Shown here: in pieces, positions 30,816 to 39,905 of the stretch
Layout of the letters: every line of letters begins with the position of its first letter
Numbering within the stretch: the stretch's first letter is position 1
NCBI RefSeq assembly: GCF_000009985.1
Contig: NC_007626.1
Span: 1,215,501 to 1,279,500 of the forward strand
From: Paramagnetospirillum magneticum AMB-1
GTDB lineage: Bacteria; Pseudomonadota; Alphaproteobacteria; Rhodospirillales; Magnetospirillaceae
Reading direction: 5' to 3'
DNA length: 64,000 bases
Translations under genes and position numbers: made by a program
The notes under the pieces: generated by a model
The model's database searches: none
What the model was told of the DNA's origin: nothing
Seen by the model: the letters and a program-made list of their open reading frames with translations, nothing else

Positions 30816-32751
30816 CGCATTTGGGTTCCGTGGGGCCGACGCTGTGCTGCTGGCATGGCAAGACGGGGTGCGCCCCGATCCGCGCCTGACCGTCTCCCAA
30901 TGGGCCGACCAGCACCGCATGCTATCGAGCCGGGCCTCGGCCGAACCGGGGCGGTATCGGACCAATCGCACGCCCTATATGCGCGACATCATGGACGCGC
31001 TGTCGCCCACCAGCCCGGTGCAGCGGGTGGTGTTCATGAAGGCGGCGCAGGTGGGGGCGACCGAGGCGGGATGCTGCTTCATCGGTTTCGTCATCCACCA
31101 TGCGCCGGGGCCGATGCTGTGCGTCCAGCCCACCGTGGAGATGGCCAAACGGGCGTCGCGCCAGCGCATCGATCCGCTGATCGACGAAAGCCCGGCCATC
31201 CGGGAACGGGTCAAACCGGCCCGCGCGCGGGATGCTGGCAACACCATGCTGTCGAAGGATTTTCCCGGCGGCACCTTGGTGCTGACCGGGGCCAACAGCG
31301 CGGTGGGCCTGCGCTCCATGCCCGCCCGCTACCTGTTTCTCGACGAGGTGGACGCCTATCCGGCTTCCGCCGACGAGGAGGGTGACCCGGTCGGTCTGGC
31401 CGAGGCCCGCTCGCTGACCTTCGCCCATCGGCGGAAGGCGTTCCTGGCCTCGACGCCCACCATTCGCGGCCTGTCGCGCATTGAGCGGGAATACGAGGCA
31501 TCCGACCAGCGCCGCTTCTTCGTGCCGTGCCCCCATTGCGGAGCCATGCAGTGGCTGAAATTCGAACGGCTGAAATGGGACAGGGGCCAGCCGGGCAGCG
31601 TCCGTTACGTCTGCGAATCCTGCGACCACGACATCGCGGAGCACCACAAGGGGGGCATGCTGGCTGCGGGCGAGTGGCGGGCCACCGCCATCGCCTCTGA
31701 TCCCGGCACCGTCGGCTTTCACATCTCGGCGCTGTATTCGCCGCCGGGCTGGCAGTCGTGGCGCGACATCGCCCGCCTGTGGGAGGCCGCCCAGGGCAAT
31801 GACGACGCGCTGCGGGTGTTCAAGAACACCGTGCTGGGGGAAACCTGGGTTGAATCCGGCGAGGCCCCCGACTGGCAGCGGCTCTACGACCGCCGCAAGA
31901 CCTGGACCAACGGCATTGTGCCGGCGGGCGGGTTGTTCCTCACCGCCGGAGCCGACGTCCAAAAGGATCGCGTCGAGATCGACGTCTGGGCCTGGGGCCG
32001 TGGCCTGGAAAGCTGGCTGATCGACCACATCGTCATCGACGGTGGGCCGGAAAAAGCCGAGACCTGGGAGGCTTTGGAACAGGTATTGGCGAAGATCTGG
32101 CCCCATGCCAGCGGTATCGGCCTGAAGATCGCTCGTCTGGCCATCGACAGCGGCTATGAAACCTCGGCGGTCTATAGCTGGGGCCGCAAAATGGGCGTTG
32201 GTCAGGTATCTCCCATCAAGGGTGTCGAGGGTTTCAACCGGTCATCGCCGGTTTCCGGCCCCACCTATGTGGATGCGACCGAGGGCGGCAAGAAGATTCG
32301 CCGTGGCGCCCGCCTCTGGACGGTGGCGGTGTCCACCTTCAAGGCGGAAACCTACCGGTTTCTCCGTCTGGAGCGCCCCACCGACGAAGAATTGGCCGAA
32401 GGAGTCCGTTACCCGGCCGGAACGGTGCATCTGCCATCGTGGGCAGACTCGGAATGGTGCAAGCAGTTCGTCGCCGAGCAGCTGGTGACGGTCAAGAACC
32501 GCCGCGGCTTCACCAAGCTGGAATGGCAGAAGCTCAGGGAGCGCAATGAGGCGCTGGATTGCCGGGTTTATGCCCGTGCCGCCGCCTGGATCGCCGGGGC
32601 CGACCGCTGGCCCGAGGCCAAGTGGCGCGATCTGGAAGCACAACTGGCCATATCCGAGTTGGCCCAAGCCGAAGAACCCCAGGCGGGCCAGATCCGCCGC
32701 CCCCAGACCCGCCGCTCTCGGCGGGTTTTTCATTCCAGCTATATGGGCTGA
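30763..32751 (+). CDS. phage terminase large subunit (GpA family)
   Basis: 662 residues from the ATG at 30763, overlapping the small subunit by 53 bp; a GTG at 30844 is a possible later start. The ATPase part has FMKAAQVGATEAGCCFIGF as the P-loop and RYLFLDEVDAYP as Walker B. A zinc-binding pair CPHC...CESC follows, then the nuclease part (GGLFLTAGADVQKDRVEIDV). It is homologous to lambda gpA, the motor and cos-cutting endonuclease. A perfect terminator-like hairpin lies inside its last 15 codons, which is unusual. Confidence 0.92.
   Translation: MSTPISTNSPPSSRTSDDAFGFRGADAVLLAWQDGVRPDPRLTVSQWADQHRMLSSRASAEPGRYRTNRTPYMRDIMDALSPTSPVQRVVFMKAAQVGATEAGCCFIGFVIHHAPGPMLCVQPTVEMAKRASRQRIDPLIDESPAIRERVKPARARDAGNTMLSKDFPGGTLVLTGANSAVGLRSMPARYLFLDEVDAYPASADEEGDPVGLAEARSLTFAHRRKAFLASTPTIRGLSRIEREYEASDQRRFFVPCPHCGAMQWLKFERLKWDRGQPGSVRYVCESCDHDIAEHHKGGMLAAGEWRATAIASDPGTVGFHISALYSPPGWQSWRDIARLWEAAQGNDDALRVFKNTVLGETWVESGEAPDWQRLYDRRKTWTNGIVPAGGLFLTAGADVQKDRVEIDVWAWGRGLESWLIDHIVIDGGPEKAETWEALEQVLAKIWPHASGIGLKIARLAIDSGYETSAVYSWGRKMGVGQVSPIKGVEGFNRSSPVSGPTYVDATEGGKKIRRGARLWTVAVSTFKAETYRFLRLERPTDEELAEGVRYPAGTVHLPSWADSEWCKQFVAEQLVTVKNRRGFTKLEWQKLRERNEALDCRVYARAAAWIAGADRWPEAKWRDLEAQLAISELAQAEEPQAGQIRRPQTRRSRRVFHSSYMG
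32708..32730 (+). terminator. intrinsic terminator-like hairpin inside the terminase 3' end
   Basis: CCCGCCG-CTCT-CGGCGGG followed directly by TTTTT. It is a perfect 7-bp stem with a U-tract but is still within the terminase frame, 21 bp before its stop. It may reduce transcription into the portal gene. Confidence 0.65.
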
Positions 32752-32756
32752 TCCCG

Positions 32757-32966
32757 ATGACCCTCGACGAGATGAAGGCCGAGCGCGAGCGCGTGCTGGC
32801 GCGGCGCAACTCGCTGGTGGCCCGCGTCACCGTGGGCGACCGCACCGTCCAGTATGATCTGACCCAGGCCAATCAGGTGCTGGCCGATCTCGACCGCCGT
32901 ATCGCCCTGGCCGAGGGCAAGGGGCGCCGTCGTCGCATCCTGACCGTGGCCAGCAAGGGGCTGTGA
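32757..32966 (+). CDS. gpW-like head-tail joining protein
   Basis: 69 residues. TLDEMKAERERVLARRNSLV and LTQANQVLADLDRRIALAEG match the small helical gpW family, which sits between the terminase and portal genes in lambda-like phages and closes the head for tail attachment. The length is in the family range (about 65-70). The start lies 5 bp after the terminase stop. Confidence 0.85.
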   Translation: MTLDEMKAERERVLARRNSLVARVTVGDRTVQYDLTQANQVLADLDRRIALAEGKGRRRRILTVASKGL

Positions 32967-32968
32967 CC

Positions 32969-34387
32969 ATGTTGTCGGCCCTGCGCCGCAAGGTGGGCGC
33001 CTTTATCGGCGGCTTCGAGGCGGGCATGAGCAACCGCCGCCTCAAGGGCTTCCAGCCCAGCCGCGCCCATCTCAACACCCTGATCGCCGCCGCCGGGTCG
33101 GACATCACGGCGCGCGCCCGCCATCTGGTCCGCAACAACGGTTATGCCGCCAACGCCATCGAAAGCTGGGCGGGCAATGTGGTCGGCGCCGGCATCAAGC
33201 CGTCCTCGCTGATCGCCGACGCCACCCTGAAGGCGGCGGTGCAGAAGCTGTGGCTGGCCTGGACCGACGAATCCGATGCCGAGGGGCTGACCGATTTCTA
33301 TGGCCAGCAGCGGCGCGCCGCCAGGGAGGTGTTCATCGCCGGGGAGGTGTTCTTCCGCTTCCGCCCGCGTCGGCCCGAGGACGGCCTGTCGGTGCCGCTG
33401 CAATTGCAGATGCTGCCCTCGGAAATGCTGCCGCTGACCCGGAACCAGACCCTGCCCGGCGGCAATGTCATCCGTCAGGGCATCGAGTTCGATCGCATCG
33501 GCCGCCGCGTCGCCTATCATTTCCTGCGCCGCCATCCCGGTGACTGCACCGATCCCGGCATGGCTGGGGAAACCGTCCGCGTCCCGGCTTCCGAAATCAT
33601 CCATGTGATGGACCCAGTGGATGCTGGGCAGTTGCGCGGCGTGTCGCGCTTTGCCCCGGCCATCGTGAAACTGTTCCTGCTCGACCAGTACGACGATGCC
33701 GAACTGGACCGCAAGAAGGTGGCGGCCATGTACGCGCTGTTCGTCACCACACCGAGTCCGGGTGAGCCGTTCGACATCGCCGAGGACGGCGGCACCGGCG
33801 ACCGGGTGATGGACGTCCAGCCCGGCCAGGTGGTGATGCTGGAACCGGGCGAGGAGATCCAGACCTCGGCCCCCGCCGATGTGGGTGGCTCCTACGAGGC
33901 GTTCCAGTACCGCACCCTGTTGCAGATCGCCGCCGCCCTGGGGGTGCCCTACGCCTACCTGTCCAACGACATGCTGAAGGCCAATTACTCTAACTCCCGG
34001 CTGGCCCTGCTGGAATTCCGCCGCCGCATCGACGCCTGGCAGCACGCGGTCATGGTCTACCAGCTTTGCCGGGCCGTCTGGCAGCGCTGGATGGATACCG
34101 CCGTGATGGCTGGCGCCCTGACCATCAAGGGCTATGAGCCCAACCGCGCCGGCTTCACTGCCTGTTCCTGGCTGCCGCCGAAATGGGACTGGGTCGATCC
34201 GCTCAAGGACGCCCGCGCCGAGATCGAGCAGATCGAGGCGGGTCTCAAGAGCCGCACCCAGGCCCTGGCCGAGCGCGGCTTCGACGCCGAGCAGGTGGAT
34301 GCCGAAATAGCCGCCGACAAGGCCCGCGAACAGCGGCTGGGGCTGGTTCTCGGCACCCCGCCGATGCCGTCCGCACCGACACAGTAA
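32969..34387 (+). CDS. phage portal protein (lambda gpB family)
   Basis: 472 residues. The opening LSALRRKVGAFIGGFEAGMS, AIESWAGNVVGAGIKPSS and PVDAGQLRGVSRFAPAIVKL, and the late ALGVPYAYLSNDMLKANYSN block are portal-family signatures. The dodecameric portal forms the channel for DNA entry. A GTG at 32963 would give a GTGA overlap with gpW; the ATG at 32969 is the simpler choice. The gene sits in canonical order between gpW and the protease. Confidence 0.92.
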   Translation: MLSALRRKVGAFIGGFEAGMSNRRLKGFQPSRAHLNTLIAAAGSDITARARHLVRNNGYAANAIESWAGNVVGAGIKPSSLIADATLKAAVQKLWLAWTDESDAEGLTDFYGQQRRAAREVFIAGEVFFRFRPRRPEDGLSVPLQLQMLPSEMLPLTRNQTLPGGNVIRQGIEFDRIGRRVAYHFLRRHPGDCTDPGMAGETVRVPASEIIHVMDPVDAGQLRGVSRFAPAIVKLFLLDQYDDAELDRKKVAAMYALFVTTPSPGEPFDIAEDGGTGDRVMDVQPGQVVMLEPGEEIQTSAPADVGGSYEAFQYRTLLQIAAALGVPYAYLSNDMLKANYSNSRLALLEFRRRIDAWQHAVMVYQLCRAVWQRWMDTAVMAGALTIKGYEPNRAGFTACSWLPPKWDWVDPLKDARAEIEQIEAGLKSRTQALAERGFDAEQVDAEIAADKAREQRLGLVLGTPPMPSAPTQ

Positions 34388-34395
34388 GGACCACC

Positions 34396-35610
34396 ATGCA
34401 CGATCTGCCCCATATCGCGGCCCGTCTGTACGGGACGCCGCTGCTGGTTGCCCGCGCCAAGCTGGATGTGATCCTGGGCGCCCTCGCTCCCCGGCTGGCC
34501 GGACAAGCTATCTCCTTCGATGGCGATGCGGCTCCCTCCGCCGAAATGGCGGTGACGCCCGACGGCATCGCCATCGTGCCGGTGATCGGCACCTTGGTGG
34601 CGCGGTCGGGCTATCTCGGCGCCGCCAGCGGCCTGACCGCCTATTCGGACATCGCCGATGCCATCGAGGCGGCGGCCACCGATCCGGGTGTCCGGGCCAT
34701 CCTGCTCGACGTGGATTCCTCCGGTGGTGAGGTGGGCGGCCTGTTCGATCTGGTCGACCACATCCAGGCCATCCGCGCCCAGTGCGGCAAGCCGATTTGG
34801 GCGATAGCCGACGAGGCTGCGCTGTCAGCGGCCTATGCCATCGCCTGCACCGCCGACCGCCTGTACCTCACCCAGACCGGTGAGATCGGTTCCATCGGCG
34901 TGGTCGCCATCCATGTGGATGAATCCGCCGCCGATGCCCAGGCCGGGCGGGCGTGGAGCTTCATTCATGCCGGTGCCAGCAAGGTGGATGGCAACCCCCA
35001 TCAGCCGCTGTCGGATTCCGCCCGCGCCACGCTGCAGGCCGATGTGGATGCCCTGTACGGGAAGTTCACCGCCCTGGTGGCCGAGCGGCGGCGGCTATCG
35101 CCCGACGCCATTCGGGCCACCGAGGCTGCGGTCTATCGGGGCGATCAGGCGGTGGCCGCCGGGCTGGCCGACAAGGTCGGCACACTCCGCGTTGCCCTCG
35201 CCGATCTCGGCACGTCCCTGGCGCGCCCCTCCGTCCGTTCCCCCGTTCTGTCCAAACCCAAGGAGACCACCATGTCCGAGCAAACGGGGGACATCCCCGT
35301 TCTGGCGGCTGTGCCGTCCGCCGTCGAAGCGACTGCCGAGATCGAGCAGCGTCTGCGCACCGAATATTCCGAGATCAGTGCCATCTCGGCCCAGGCCGCC
35401 CGTCTGGGCATCACCATCGACGCCGCCGATGCCCTGGCCAAGGGCATCCGTCCCGAGGCCCTGCGCCGCACTGTGCTGGATCAGCTGGCGTCGCGCTCCG
35501 ATGCCGCCGATTTGGTGGCGGCTGCACCGACGGGGGCGACGCCCAAGGCCGAAACCGAAAGCCCCATCGTCCGGCGTGCCCGTGACGCTGCCGCCCGTCA
35601 CGGAGGTTGA
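34396..35610 (+). CDS. S49-family capsid protease/scaffold (gpC-like)
   Basis: 404 residues. The first 290 form a ClpP/SppA-type protease: AILLDVDSSGGEVGGLFDLV, then EAALSAAYAIACTADRLYLT holding the expected serine, and GEIGSIGVVAIHVDESAADA. The last 112 residues are a helical scaffold region beginning at an internal ATG (35272). In lambda, gpC and Nu3 have the same nested arrangement. It processes the portal and scaffold during prohead maturation. Confidence 0.9.
   Translation: MHDLPHIAARLYGTPLLVARAKLDVILGALAPRLAGQAISFDGDAAPSAEMAVTPDGIAIVPVIGTLVARSGYLGAASGLTAYSDIADAIEAAATDPGVRAILLDVDSSGGEVGGLFDLVDHIQAIRAQCGKPIWAIADEAALSAAYAIACTADRLYLTQTGEIGSIGVVAIHVDESAADAQAGRAWSFIHAGASKVDGNPHQPLSDSARATLQADVDALYGKFTALVAERRRLSPDAIRATEAAVYRGDQAVAAGLADKVGTLRVALADLGTSLARPSVRSPVLSKPKETTMSEQTGDIPVLAAVPSAVEATAEIEQRLRTEYSEISAISAQAARLGITIDAADALAKGIRPEALRRTVLDQLASRSDAADLVAAAPTGATPKAETESPIVRRARDAAARHGG
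35272..35610 (+). CDS. nested scaffold protein from internal start (Nu3-like)
   Basis: 112 residues in the same frame as the protease. AAGGAG stands seven bases before the ATG, a much better site than most starts in this window. The product is helical and Ala/Glu-rich (EIEQRLRTEYSEISAISAQA). In lambda, the scaffold Nu3 is made this way within gene C. Translation from this start is inferred from sequence. Confidence 0.75.
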   Translation: MSEQTGDIPVLAAVPSAVEATAEIEQRLRTEYSEISAISAQAARLGITIDAADALAKGIRPEALRRTVLDQLASRSDAADLVAAAPTGATPKAETESPIVRRARDAAARHGG

Positions 35611-35612
35611 CC

Positions 35613-36002
35613 ATGCCCGTCCTCATTGCCTCGCCCACCCTGGGCGATCTGCTGAAGTTCGAACTGAACCCCAGCTACACCCGCGAGACCGTCCCCCTGA
35701 AGGCGGGCACGTCCTATCCCCTGGGTTCGGTGCTGGGCCGCATCACCGCCAGCGGTGAATATCGCCTGTCCCCCGCCGCCGAGGTGGTCGGTGACGAAGG
35801 CGCCGAGATGGCCGTCGCCGTGCTGCTGGACGCGGTGGATGCCACCGATGCCGCAGCCACCGGCCTGATCGCCGCCCGTGGCCCGGTCATCCTGGCCGAT
35901 GGCGCCCTGGTGTTCGACGCCTCGGTCGACCAGCCAGCCGAACGGGTCACCAAGATCACCCAGCTCGCCGCATTGGGCCTCGTCGCCCGCACCACCGTTT
36001 GA
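35613..36002 (+). CDS. head decoration protein (gpD-like)
   Basis: 129 residues, starting 2 bp after the protease stop (an ACGGAGG ribosome site precedes). LGDLLKFELNPSYTRETVPL, then AGTSYPLGSVLGRITAS and EGAEMAVAVLLDAVDAT are lambda gpD signatures. It trimerises on the expanded capsid to stabilise it, between the protease and major capsid genes as expected. Confidence 0.9.
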   Translation: MPVLIASPTLGDLLKFELNPSYTRETVPLKAGTSYPLGSVLGRITASGEYRLSPAAEVVGDEGAEMAVAVLLDAVDATDAAATGLIAARGPVILADGALVFDASVDQPAERVTKITQLAALGLVARTTV

Positions 36003-36016
36003 GAGATGCCCCCGAC

Positions 36017-37039
36017 ATGAACGCGATCATCAACCCGTTCGACGCGGGCGGCTATTCGCTCGCCGAAATGACCCAGGCCATCAACCTGCTGCCCAACCTC
36101 TACACCCGGCTCGGCCAGATGGGGCTGTTCCGCTTCGAGGGCGTCACTCAGCGCAGCGTCATCATCGAGCAGGCCGAGGGAGTCCTCAACCTGCTGCCCA
36201 CCGTGCCGCTGGGCGGCCCCGCCACCGTTGCCAACCGTGATGCCCGGAGCATGCGGTCGTTCACGGTGCCGTGGATTCCCCATGATGATTCCATCACGCC
36301 CCAGGACGTCCAGGGCGTGCGCGGCTTCGGTGTCGCCGATGCCGCCGATCCTCTCGCCACCGTCATGGAGCGCAAGCTGACCCGCATGCGGAGCAAGCAC
36401 GCCCAGACGCGGGAATTTATGGAGGTCAACGCCCTGAAGGGCGTGGTCCGCGACGGCGGCGGGTCCACCCTGTACGACTACTTCAGCGAATTCGGCCTCG
36501 CCCGCCAGCAGGTGGATTTCGCCCTCGGCACCGCCACCACCAACGTCCAGGCCAAGATCCGCGACGTGTTGCGCAAGGTGGAGACCGAACTGAAGGGCGA
36601 GACCATGACCAGCGTGCTGGCCTTGGTTTCCCCGGAGTTCTTCGACAAGCTGATCGGCCATGCCAAGGTCGAGCAGGCTTACCAGTATTATTCCTCCACT
36701 GGCGCCCAGCCGCTCAGGGAAGACGTGCGCCGCCGCTTCCCCTTCGCCGGCATGGTGTTCGAGGAATACAGCGCCACCGTCACCCTCTCCACCGGCCAGA
36801 CCGAAACCCTGATCCCGGCGGGCGAAGGCATCGCCTTCCCGCTGGGCACCATGGACACCTTCGTCACCTATGGCGCCCCGGCCAACCTGATCGAGACGGT
36901 CAACACCCTGGGCGTGCCCATGTATGCCCGCCAATTGGCCCGCCAGGACGGCAGCGCCATCGACGTCAAGACCGAGGCCTCCATCCTGCCGGTCAACAAG
37001 CGCCCGCGTCTGGCGGTGCGGTTGTTCTCGGGGAACTGA
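36017..37039 (+). CDS. major capsid protein (gpE-like)
   Basis: 340 residues. FDAGGYSLAEMTQAINLLPN, then the conserved VTQRSVIIEQAEGVLNLLPT, RSMRSFTVPWIPHDDSITPQ and the late AEGIAFPLGTMDTFVTYGAP all match the lambda gpE family (HK97-like fold). The start at 36017 is 15 bp after the decoration-protein stop. Confidence 0.93.
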   Translation: MNAIINPFDAGGYSLAEMTQAINLLPNLYTRLGQMGLFRFEGVTQRSVIIEQAEGVLNLLPTVPLGGPATVANRDARSMRSFTVPWIPHDDSITPQDVQGVRGFGVADAADPLATVMERKLTRMRSKHAQTREFMEVNALKGVVRDGGGSTLYDYFSEFGLARQQVDFALGTATTNVQAKIRDVLRKVETELKGETMTSVLALVSPEFFDKLIGHAKVEQAYQYYSSTGAQPLREDVRRRFPFAGMVFEEYSATVTLSTGQTETLIPAGEGIAFPLGTMDTFVTYGAPANLIETVNTLGVPMYARQLARQDGSAIDVKTEASILPVNKRPRLAVRLFSGN

Positions 37040-37041
37040 CC

Positions 37042-37338
37042 ATGTCGGCCTTTGCCGATGCCCTCGACGACCTGTTCGCCGATCCGAACATGGCCGTCAC
37101 CGTCAGCTACCAGGGCAGCCCCGTGCGTGCCCTGGTGCGGCGGCCCGACCGCGAGATCGAGTTCTCTGACATCACCGTCCATACGGGGACGGCGGTGTTT
37201 GAGATCCGGCGGCGGGAGATTCCGGCGCCAGTGGCAGGGGACGTGATCGTCCATGACGGCGACAGCTTCGTCGTCCAGGGCGAACCCCGCCTGGATGCCG
37301 AGCGGCTGGTTTGGACAATCGACGTGAGACCGGCATGA
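37042..37338 (+). CDS. head-tail joining protein (gpFII-like)
   Basis: 98 residues, starting 2 bp after the capsid stop. It is a small all-beta protein (MAVTVSYQGSPVRALVRRPD, GDVIVHDGDSFVVQGEPRLD) in the place and of the size of lambda FII-type connectors that close the head and receive the tail. It overlaps the next gene by ATGA. Confidence 0.75.
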   Translation: MSAFADALDDLFADPNMAVTVSYQGSPVRALVRRPDREIEFSDITVHTGTAVFEIRRREIPAPVAGDVIVHDGDSFVVQGEPRLDAERLVWTIDVRPA

Positions 37339-37973
37339 AACTGGCCGCGGCCATATCCGGCGATCTGCGCAAGATCATGGCCGAGGAGATCAAGGACGCG
37401 GAAGACGCCGTCACTGCCGGGATGCGCCAAGCTGCCGACGGGCTGAAGGCGGATCTCCGCCGTCAGGTCACCGAGGCGGGCATGGGCCAGCGCCTTGCCA
37501 ATACCTGGCGGGTCGAGCTTTATCCCAAGGGTCGGAAAAGCATCAAACCGGCGGGCTTCGTCTTCACCAGGGCTCCCACCATCATCCGGGCTTTTGACCA
37601 GGGTGCGGTGATCAAGTCCAAGCATGGCTTCTGGTTGGCGATCCCCACGCCCGCCGCTGGCACCGGCGCCCGAGGCAAGCGCATGACGCCCGGCCTATGG
37701 GAACAGATGCACGGCAGCCGCCTGCGATTCATCTATCGCCGGGGCGCTCCCTCGCTGCTGGTGGCCGAGAACATGCGGGCCCGCACCGGCAAGCGGGGCG
37801 GTTTCGCCAAAGGCAGCGCCTCGGCACTCCGCTCCGGGCGCGGGATGACCACAGTGGTGATGTTCATCCTGGTGCCGCAGGTGAGCTTGAAGAGGCGCCT
37901 CGACGTGGACGGCGTCGCCGAGCGGTGGGCTTCGGCGCTGCCGGAGCTGATCGTCAGAAATTGGAGCTCGTGA
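37335..37973 (+). CDS. DUF6441-family phage protein
   Basis: 212 residues. AAAISGDLRKIMAEEIKDAE and KPAGFVFTRAPTIIRAFDQG are DUF6441 blocks, found in alphaproteobacterial siphoviruses between the connector and tail terminator. This is the position of lambda gene Z, so a tail-connector role is likely. Both ends overlap the neighbouring genes. Confidence 0.8.
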   Translation: MKLAAAISGDLRKIMAEEIKDAEDAVTAGMRQAADGLKADLRRQVTEAGMGQRLANTWRVELYPKGRKSIKPAGFVFTRAPTIIRAFDQGAVIKSKHGFWLAIPTPAAGTGARGKRMTPGLWEQMHGSRLRFIYRRGAPSLLVAENMRARTGKRGGFAKGSASALRSGRGMTTVVMFILVPQVSLKRRLDVDGVAERWASALPELIVRNWSS

Positions 37974-38401
37974 TGCCCTCCATCCGCGAACAGATCCTCG
38001 TCGCCCTTTTGGCGCGGCTGGAAACGGTGCCCGGCGCCACGGCCAAGCGGGAAGCACCGTTGCCCGAGACGGTGCCTGTCGGTGGTCTGATCATCTTGCG
38101 TGACGGCGATCCCGGAGACCCGGAGGTGGTGTTGTCGCCCGTCACCTACCTGTGGGAACACCAGACCGAGATCGAAATCATCCTCCAGCGCGGCCAGGAC
38201 GACGATAGCGCTGTGCTGGATACCTTGTTGATGGCGGTGGGGAACGCCCTGGCCGCCGACCGTTCCCTCGGTGGTCTGGCTGAAGGACTGGATTGGGGCG
38301 CTCCCAAGACATCCGGCCTCGCCATCGACGGTGCCGCCGCCCTGCGCGGCGCCATGGTGCCGGTCACTATCCATTACGCCAGCCCAGATCCGCTAGGCTG
38401 A
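37973..38401 (+). CDS. tail terminator-like protein (gpU position)
   Basis: 142 residues, starting at TGATG. PSIREQILVALLARLETVPG and TYLWEHQTEIEIILQRGQDD have the alpha/beta layout of tail terminators, which cap the tail tube and join it to the head. The order connector, Z-like, U-like, tail tube matches lambda. No catalytic motif is expected. Confidence 0.7.
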   Translation: MPSIREQILVALLARLETVPGATAKREAPLPETVPVGGLIILRDGDPGDPEVVLSPVTYLWEHQTEIEIILQRGQDDDSAVLDTLLMAVGNALAADRSLGGLAEGLDWGAPKTSGLAIDGAAALRGAMVPVTIHYASPDPLG

Positions 38402-38427
38402 TTTCCAATCCACCAAGGACTCCAATC

Positions 38428-39387
38428 ATGGGCAAGACGCGCGCTTACGGCGCCGATTGCGCGCTGCTGGCTGCCTTCGAGGCGAGCTACGGGGTGCTTC
38501 CGGCCGACGGCTATACAAGGCTGTCGTTCAAGGAATCCAGCCTGGGGGCCGAGCGCCCGCTGGGCTACGACCCGCTGCTGGGTCAGGGCCGCGATGCCCA
38601 GGATCCGTTCTATGAGGCGATCAAGGACGAGGGCGATGTCGGTGTGCCGCTGGATGTGCGGGCGCTCGGCTTCTGGCTCAAGGGCTTGTTCGGCGCGCCC
38701 GCCACCGCCGATAATGGCGACACTACCTTCAACCATGTCTTCACCTCGGGCGGCACACTGCCCAGCCTCGCCATCGAGATCGGCCATGCCCAACTGGCGG
38801 CGCCGAAGTTCTTCCGTCACGGCGGCGCCAAGCTGGACAAGCTGTCCTTCGACATGGCCCGCTCCGGCGCCGCCAATGCCAGCATCGGTGTGATCGCCCA
38901 GGGCGAGACCGAAGCGGCCACCACCATCGACGCCACCCCGGCGACCTTTGCCCTGAAGCGCTTTTCCCAGGGCAGCGGCACCATCCGGGTCGGTGGCGGC
39001 CAACTGGCCAACGTGGTCGGCGGCAAGCTGTCCTTTTCCAACAATCTGGAGCGGGTGGAGACCATCCGCGCTGACGGGCTGATCGACGGCGTGGACGAGA
39101 CCGAGGCTACCGCCGAGGGTTCGGTGGACATCCGCTTCGGCACCGACACCACGCTGACCACCGCCATCGCCGCCGAGAGCCCGGTGGCGATGGAATATGG
39201 TTTCACCATTCCCGGCTCGGCCTTTGCCCTGACCTTCCATCTGCCCCGCGTCTTCCTGCCGAAAAAGAAGCAGGAGATCAAAGGCCCCGGCGGCATCCAG
39301 GCCAGCTACGACTGGCGGGCGGCCCGCGATCCGGTGGCGGGATATCTGCTCCGCGTCACCCTGGTCAACGACGTGGCGGGGTACTGA
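38428..39387 (+). CDS. tail tube protein
   Basis: 319 residues. YTRLSFKESSLGAERPLGYD, then LDKLSFDMARSGAANASIGV and ATFALKRFSQGSGTIRVGGG match the phage tail-tube protein family (PF18906-type). It polymerises into the hollow tail. It is followed by the frameshifting tail chaperone, the usual order. The start at 38428 lies 26 bp after the previous stop. Confidence 0.87.
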   Translation: MGKTRAYGADCALLAAFEASYGVLPADGYTRLSFKESSLGAERPLGYDPLLGQGRDAQDPFYEAIKDEGDVGVPLDVRALGFWLKGLFGAPATADNGDTTFNHVFTSGGTLPSLAIEIGHAQLAAPKFFRHGGAKLDKLSFDMARSGAANASIGVIAQGETEAATTIDATPATFALKRFSQGSGTIRVGGGQLANVVGGKLSFSNNLERVETIRADGLIDGVDETEATAEGSVDIRFGTDTTLTTAIAAESPVAMEYGFTIPGSAFALTFHLPRVFLPKKKQEIKGPGGIQASYDWRAARDPVAGYLLRVTLVNDVAGY

Positions 39388-39389
39388 TT

Positions 39390-39905
39390 ATGATCCGCCT
39401 GACCATCCCCAAGGAACCCTACTGGATCGATCTGCCCCACGGTGTCCGGGTGTTCGTCCGTCCCCTGACCACGGCGGTGTACGAGGCCGCCCGGTCACGC
39501 GGCTGGCGCATGGCCCGTGCCATCGCCGCCGAGCATGCCGATCTCAAGGCGGCGGGGGCCGATATCACCGGTCTGCCCGATCTGTCCGACGAGGACGCCC
39601 TGGCCGGGCTGTCACAGATGTTGTTTGCCCAAGGTCTGGCCCGTTCCGCCATCACCAAATGGGAGGGCGTGCTGGACGTGGCCGATCAACCGGCGGAGGT
39701 CACCGACACCGCCATCGCCGAGCTGATGCAGCTTCCCCGCATGGCCGAGTCCTTCGTCGTCCAATACACCGAAACCCATGAAACGGTCATCGCCGAGGGA
39801 AACGTCTCCAGGCCCGCGCCGAATGGCACTTCGGCGGCGGGCCTGACTACTGCCGAGGCTGCGGTGGAAACTGCGACTGCCCCTATGACCGCAACACCCC
39901 CCTGA
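39390..39905 (+). CDS. tail assembly chaperone (gpG-like)
   Basis: 171 residues. IRLTIPKEPYWIDLPHGVRV and VRPLTTAVYEAARSRGWRMA are typical of alphaproteobacterial tail chaperones upstream of the tape measure. Near codon 137 the zero frame reads G GGA AAC, a canonical -1 slippery heptamer. After it, the zero frame continues only 34 codons of low-complexity Ala/Thr. The protein is expected to coat the tape measure during tail polymerisation. Confidence 0.85.
   Translation: MIRLTIPKEPYWIDLPHGVRVFVRPLTTAVYEAARSRGWRMARAIAAEHADLKAAGADITGLPDLSDEDALAGLSQMLFAQGLARSAITKWEGVLDVADQPAEVTDTAIAELMQLPRMAESFVVQYTETHETVIAEGNVSRPAPNGTSAAGLTTAEAAVETATAPMTATPP
39797..39803 (+). promoter_or_regulatory. -1 ribosomal frameshift site GGGAAAC
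   Basis: The heptamer is in the required phase (G GGA AAC), like lambda's GGGAAAG. Slipping one base back opens the frame that runs to 40117 and encodes a typical GT-extension. Confidence 0.85.
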
